This document shows positions 40,836 through 42,292 of a stretch of DNA of 42,292 nucleotides, one piece after another. Location of the stretch: contig JAQBVN010000020.1 of NCBI GenBank assembly GCA_027622975.1, positions 1-42,292 on the forward strand, written 5' to 3'. The position numbers were made by a program, and so were the translations under genes. The DNA comes from Bacteroidota bacterium (GTDB lineage: Bacteria; Bacteroidota; Bacteroidia; Flavobacteriales_D; Sanyastnellaceae). Under the pieces are notes generated by a model. The model ran no database searches. It was not told the origin of the DNA and saw only the letters and a list, made by a program, of their open reading frames with translations. Numbering within the stretch: position 1 is the stretch's first letter; each line of letters starts with the position of its first letter.

Positions 40836-41726
40836 TTACGATTTGACCGTAAACACCCGGCTCAAATTGAACCCAAAATACACGCTCCCATCCGCCCAAC
40901 TGCCCGCGGGTTCGGCAAGGAACGAGCGCTCAAACATGCCGCGCGCATTCGTGACGTGCAGCTGAAACACGTGGCCGCCCGTTTCGATGTCCACGCCCAA
41001 AGACAAACTCGGCGAAAAGCCTTCTTCAAATTGCTGCGTCAGGTAGTGGTGGTACTCGCCGTTGATGCTGAACCGTTGCGTGAGTTTGTACCGGCCGCCC
41101 ACGCCCACCAACCAAAGATCGTGGGCGTCCTCCGACGTCTCCACGTAGTTGCGGTGCACAAACGACGGCACAAGCGCCAAACTCAGGTCCTCGTTCATCT
41201 TCCGGGCAATCACCGCCTGATTCACATAGCTAAGTCGGTGCGTGAAATAGTAAGGGTTGACGTCGGTCGGCGCTTTCAATCCATTGGCCATCGCCACGGA
41301 ATACCAGGTGACGCTGATTGGAAAGGCTTGGGGTCCGGTGCTCTGACGAAGCAGGCGAGCCTTGACGCTGGCCTCGTACGTTTTTTGGTAGGTGTTGCGC
41401 GCCACGCCCACGGCCAAACGGTCCGTGATGCCGTAGTCAAACGCCATGCGCATCTGCGCGTTGTCGAGCCCCCAAAGCTCGTAAGCTCCGGAATTCAGGG
41501 TGCCAAACCGGTGCGCAATCACAAAGTGAAGCACCCCCTCGGCCGGGGTCTCGTTGCTCTGCACGTTGACGATCCGCGTATCTTTGAACGTCGCAGTCAC
41601 CGGCAATGTGGGGTCTTCGACGGCCTCGTTGAGCGCATCGAGCAGCCCCTGAGCCGAACCGGCCTCCACTGCGGCAACGAGCAGGCCCAGTGCCGCAGCA
41701 CGGGTGAGGAACGACAGAGCTCTCAT
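40836..41726 (-). CDS. DUF5777-family outer-membrane beta-barrel protein
   Basis: The 296-residue precursor has a signal peptide (about 1-26, ending AGSAQ). TATFKDTRIVNVQSNETPAEGVLHFVIAHRFG (about 44-76) is the DUF5777 signature, followed by repeated amphipathic strands (YGITDRLAVGVARNTYQKTYEASVKARLL, SLALVPSFVHRNY) to a C-terminal FGFNLSRVFTVKS. The family is an outer-membrane barrel of about 12 strands with no known transport substrate. It often occurs with YceI-like and cytochrome genes. Its ATG overlaps the upstream yceI-like stop (ATGA), so they are a translationally coupled pair. Confidence 0.83.
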   Translation of the reverse strand: MRALSFLTRAAALGLLVAAVEAGSAQGLLDALNEAVEDPTLPVTATFKDTRIVNVQSNETPAEGVLHFVIAHRFGTLNSGAYELWGLDNAQMRMAFDYGITDRLAVGVARNTYQKTYEASVKARLLRQSTGPQAFPISVTWYSVAMANGLKAPTDVNPYYFTHRLSYVNQAVIARKMNEDLSLALVPSFVHRNYVETSEDAHDLWLVGVGGRYKLTQRFSINGEYHHYLTQQFEEGFSPSLSLGVDIETGGHVFQLHVTNARGMFERSFLAEPAGSWADGSVYFGFNLSRVFTVKS

Positions 41727-42262
41727 CGCGGGTCAAGGGTTGCCTTCACGTCCACGTCGATGACGGGAGCGATGTTGTCTTTGACCACGGCGGGCACTTC
41801 AATCTGATGGTCTTCCAAGGCTACAGGGAAATGGGTTTCGATTTCCCAAGACTTGCCGTTCCACACGAGCTTGCCTGAGATGTCGCGATCTTGTTTTACG
41901 CCATGGAATTCGAAGGATCCTGTCGCGACCACGTCGTGAGATTCGCCGTCGTTCCACCCCGCGTCCCAATCCCGGATGGAACCTTGGAAGGTGGCTTTGG
42001 GGTAAGTCTCCGACTCCACGTAGTTCTCGTTGAAGTGCTCCTCCATCAAGGCCTTTTCGAAGTGGAATGCGCGCATCTGAACTTGGAATGCAAATCCACC
42101 GTTGGAGGCGTCGAGCAGTCCGCTCATTTGGGAATTCTCGGCCTCGATGTTTTCCATTGGGGTCTCCGAGAAGAAATGCACCTGACCTGCGCGGGTCATG
42201 AATTGTTGTGCGTTCAGGAGCGAAACCGAGAAAACAAGGAGGGTAAAGAGAAAAAATTTCAT
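41723..42262 (-). CDS. YceI-family lipid-binding periplasmic protein
   Basis: The 179-residue precursor has a signal peptide (about 1-18, ending LLNAQ). The mature sequence is a YceI beta-barrel: VHFFSETPMENIEAENSQMSGLLD at the start, FHFEKALMEEHFNENYVESETYPKATFQG in the middle and a VDVKATL end. YceI proteins have a lipocalin-like pocket and bind isoprenoid chains such as polyprenyl or quinone tails. CATTTTG on the minus strand (42269-42275) ends six bases before the ATG. It is the first gene of the pair with the DUF5777 barrel, which suggests lipid or quinone shuttling to the outer membrane. The substrate is unknown. Confidence 0.88.
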   Translation of the reverse strand: MKFFLFTLLVFSVSLLNAQQFMTRAGQVHFFSETPMENIEAENSQMSGLLDASNGGFAFQVQMRAFHFEKALMEEHFNENYVESETYPKATFQGSIRDWDAGWNDGESHDVVATGSFEFHGVKQDRDISGKLVWNGKSWEIETHFPVALEDHQIEVPAVVKDNIAPVIDVDVKATLDPR

Positions 42263-42292
42263 GACGTGCAAAATGTGTGGTGTTCGAGGAAA

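Noticed and set aside
40776-41807. A 343-codon open frame antisense to the DUF5777 gene
   Set aside because: Histidine/arginine-rich translation typical of an antisense shadow, whereas the minus strand has a signal peptide and family signature.

Overview
The window reads as a chromosomal stretch of a Bacteroidota (probably Flavobacteriales-like) bacterium. The evidence is: C-terminal type IX secretion (T9SS) sorting domains on three secreted enzymes; promoter boxes of the Bacteroidota TAnnTTTG type; an almost complete lack of Shine-Dalgarno sequences; and families typical of the phylum (DUF5777 barrel, Gre-like short protein, DUF4139 protein with a carboxypeptidase-regulatory insert). Genes are dense on both strands. 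I see no rRNA, tRNA, CRISPR array, insertion sequence or phage.

Layout: (1) 0-1.1 kb holds a RibD/DHFR-like tail and a CPBP-type membrane protein. (2) 1.1-8 kb is a sulfur/copper/thiol redox island: sulfide:quinone reductase with an internal amber codon, thioredoxin, two overlapping cupredoxin genes that look like a multicopper oxidase split over two polypeptides, rhodanese, a TlpA-like protein, a cytochrome c / copper type II monooxygenase with a T9SS signal, and a coupled redoxin; it ends in a (GATT)n tract. (3) 8.1-10.8 kb holds a lipoprotein and a bacterial nitric oxide synthase oxygenase overlapping an AIM24-family gene. (4) 10.8-14.6 kb holds RluF-like pseudouridine synthase, SulP transporter, a small secreted protein, beta-carbonic anhydrase and a Gre-like protein. 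(5) 14.6-20.3 kb holds a lipoprotein beta-mannosidase with a universal stress protein, a secreted esterase and an HDAC-like deacetylase. (6) 20.4-28.9 kb holds a DUF389 protein, a lipoprotein / outer-membrane / ATP-grasp operon, SdpI-like protein, fatty-acid desaturase, TypA and a PEGA lipoprotein. (7) 29-34.3 kb holds TrpB2, a group II PLP decarboxylase and the DUF4139 protein. (8) 34.5-39.3 kb is a MacAB-type efflux operon. (9) 39.3-42.3 kb holds a RhlE-like helicase and a coupled DUF5777-YceI pair.

The parts that stand out are the NOS-AIM24 pair, the split multicopper oxidase, the interrupted sulfide:quinone reductase, and a recurrent promoter geometry in which the -7 box ends 3-7 nt before the start codon and therefore predicts leaderless mRNAs. 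Start codons were chosen from domain starts, signal peptides, four-base overlaps and this promoter spacing. No database search was possible, so family names rest on motif recognition.
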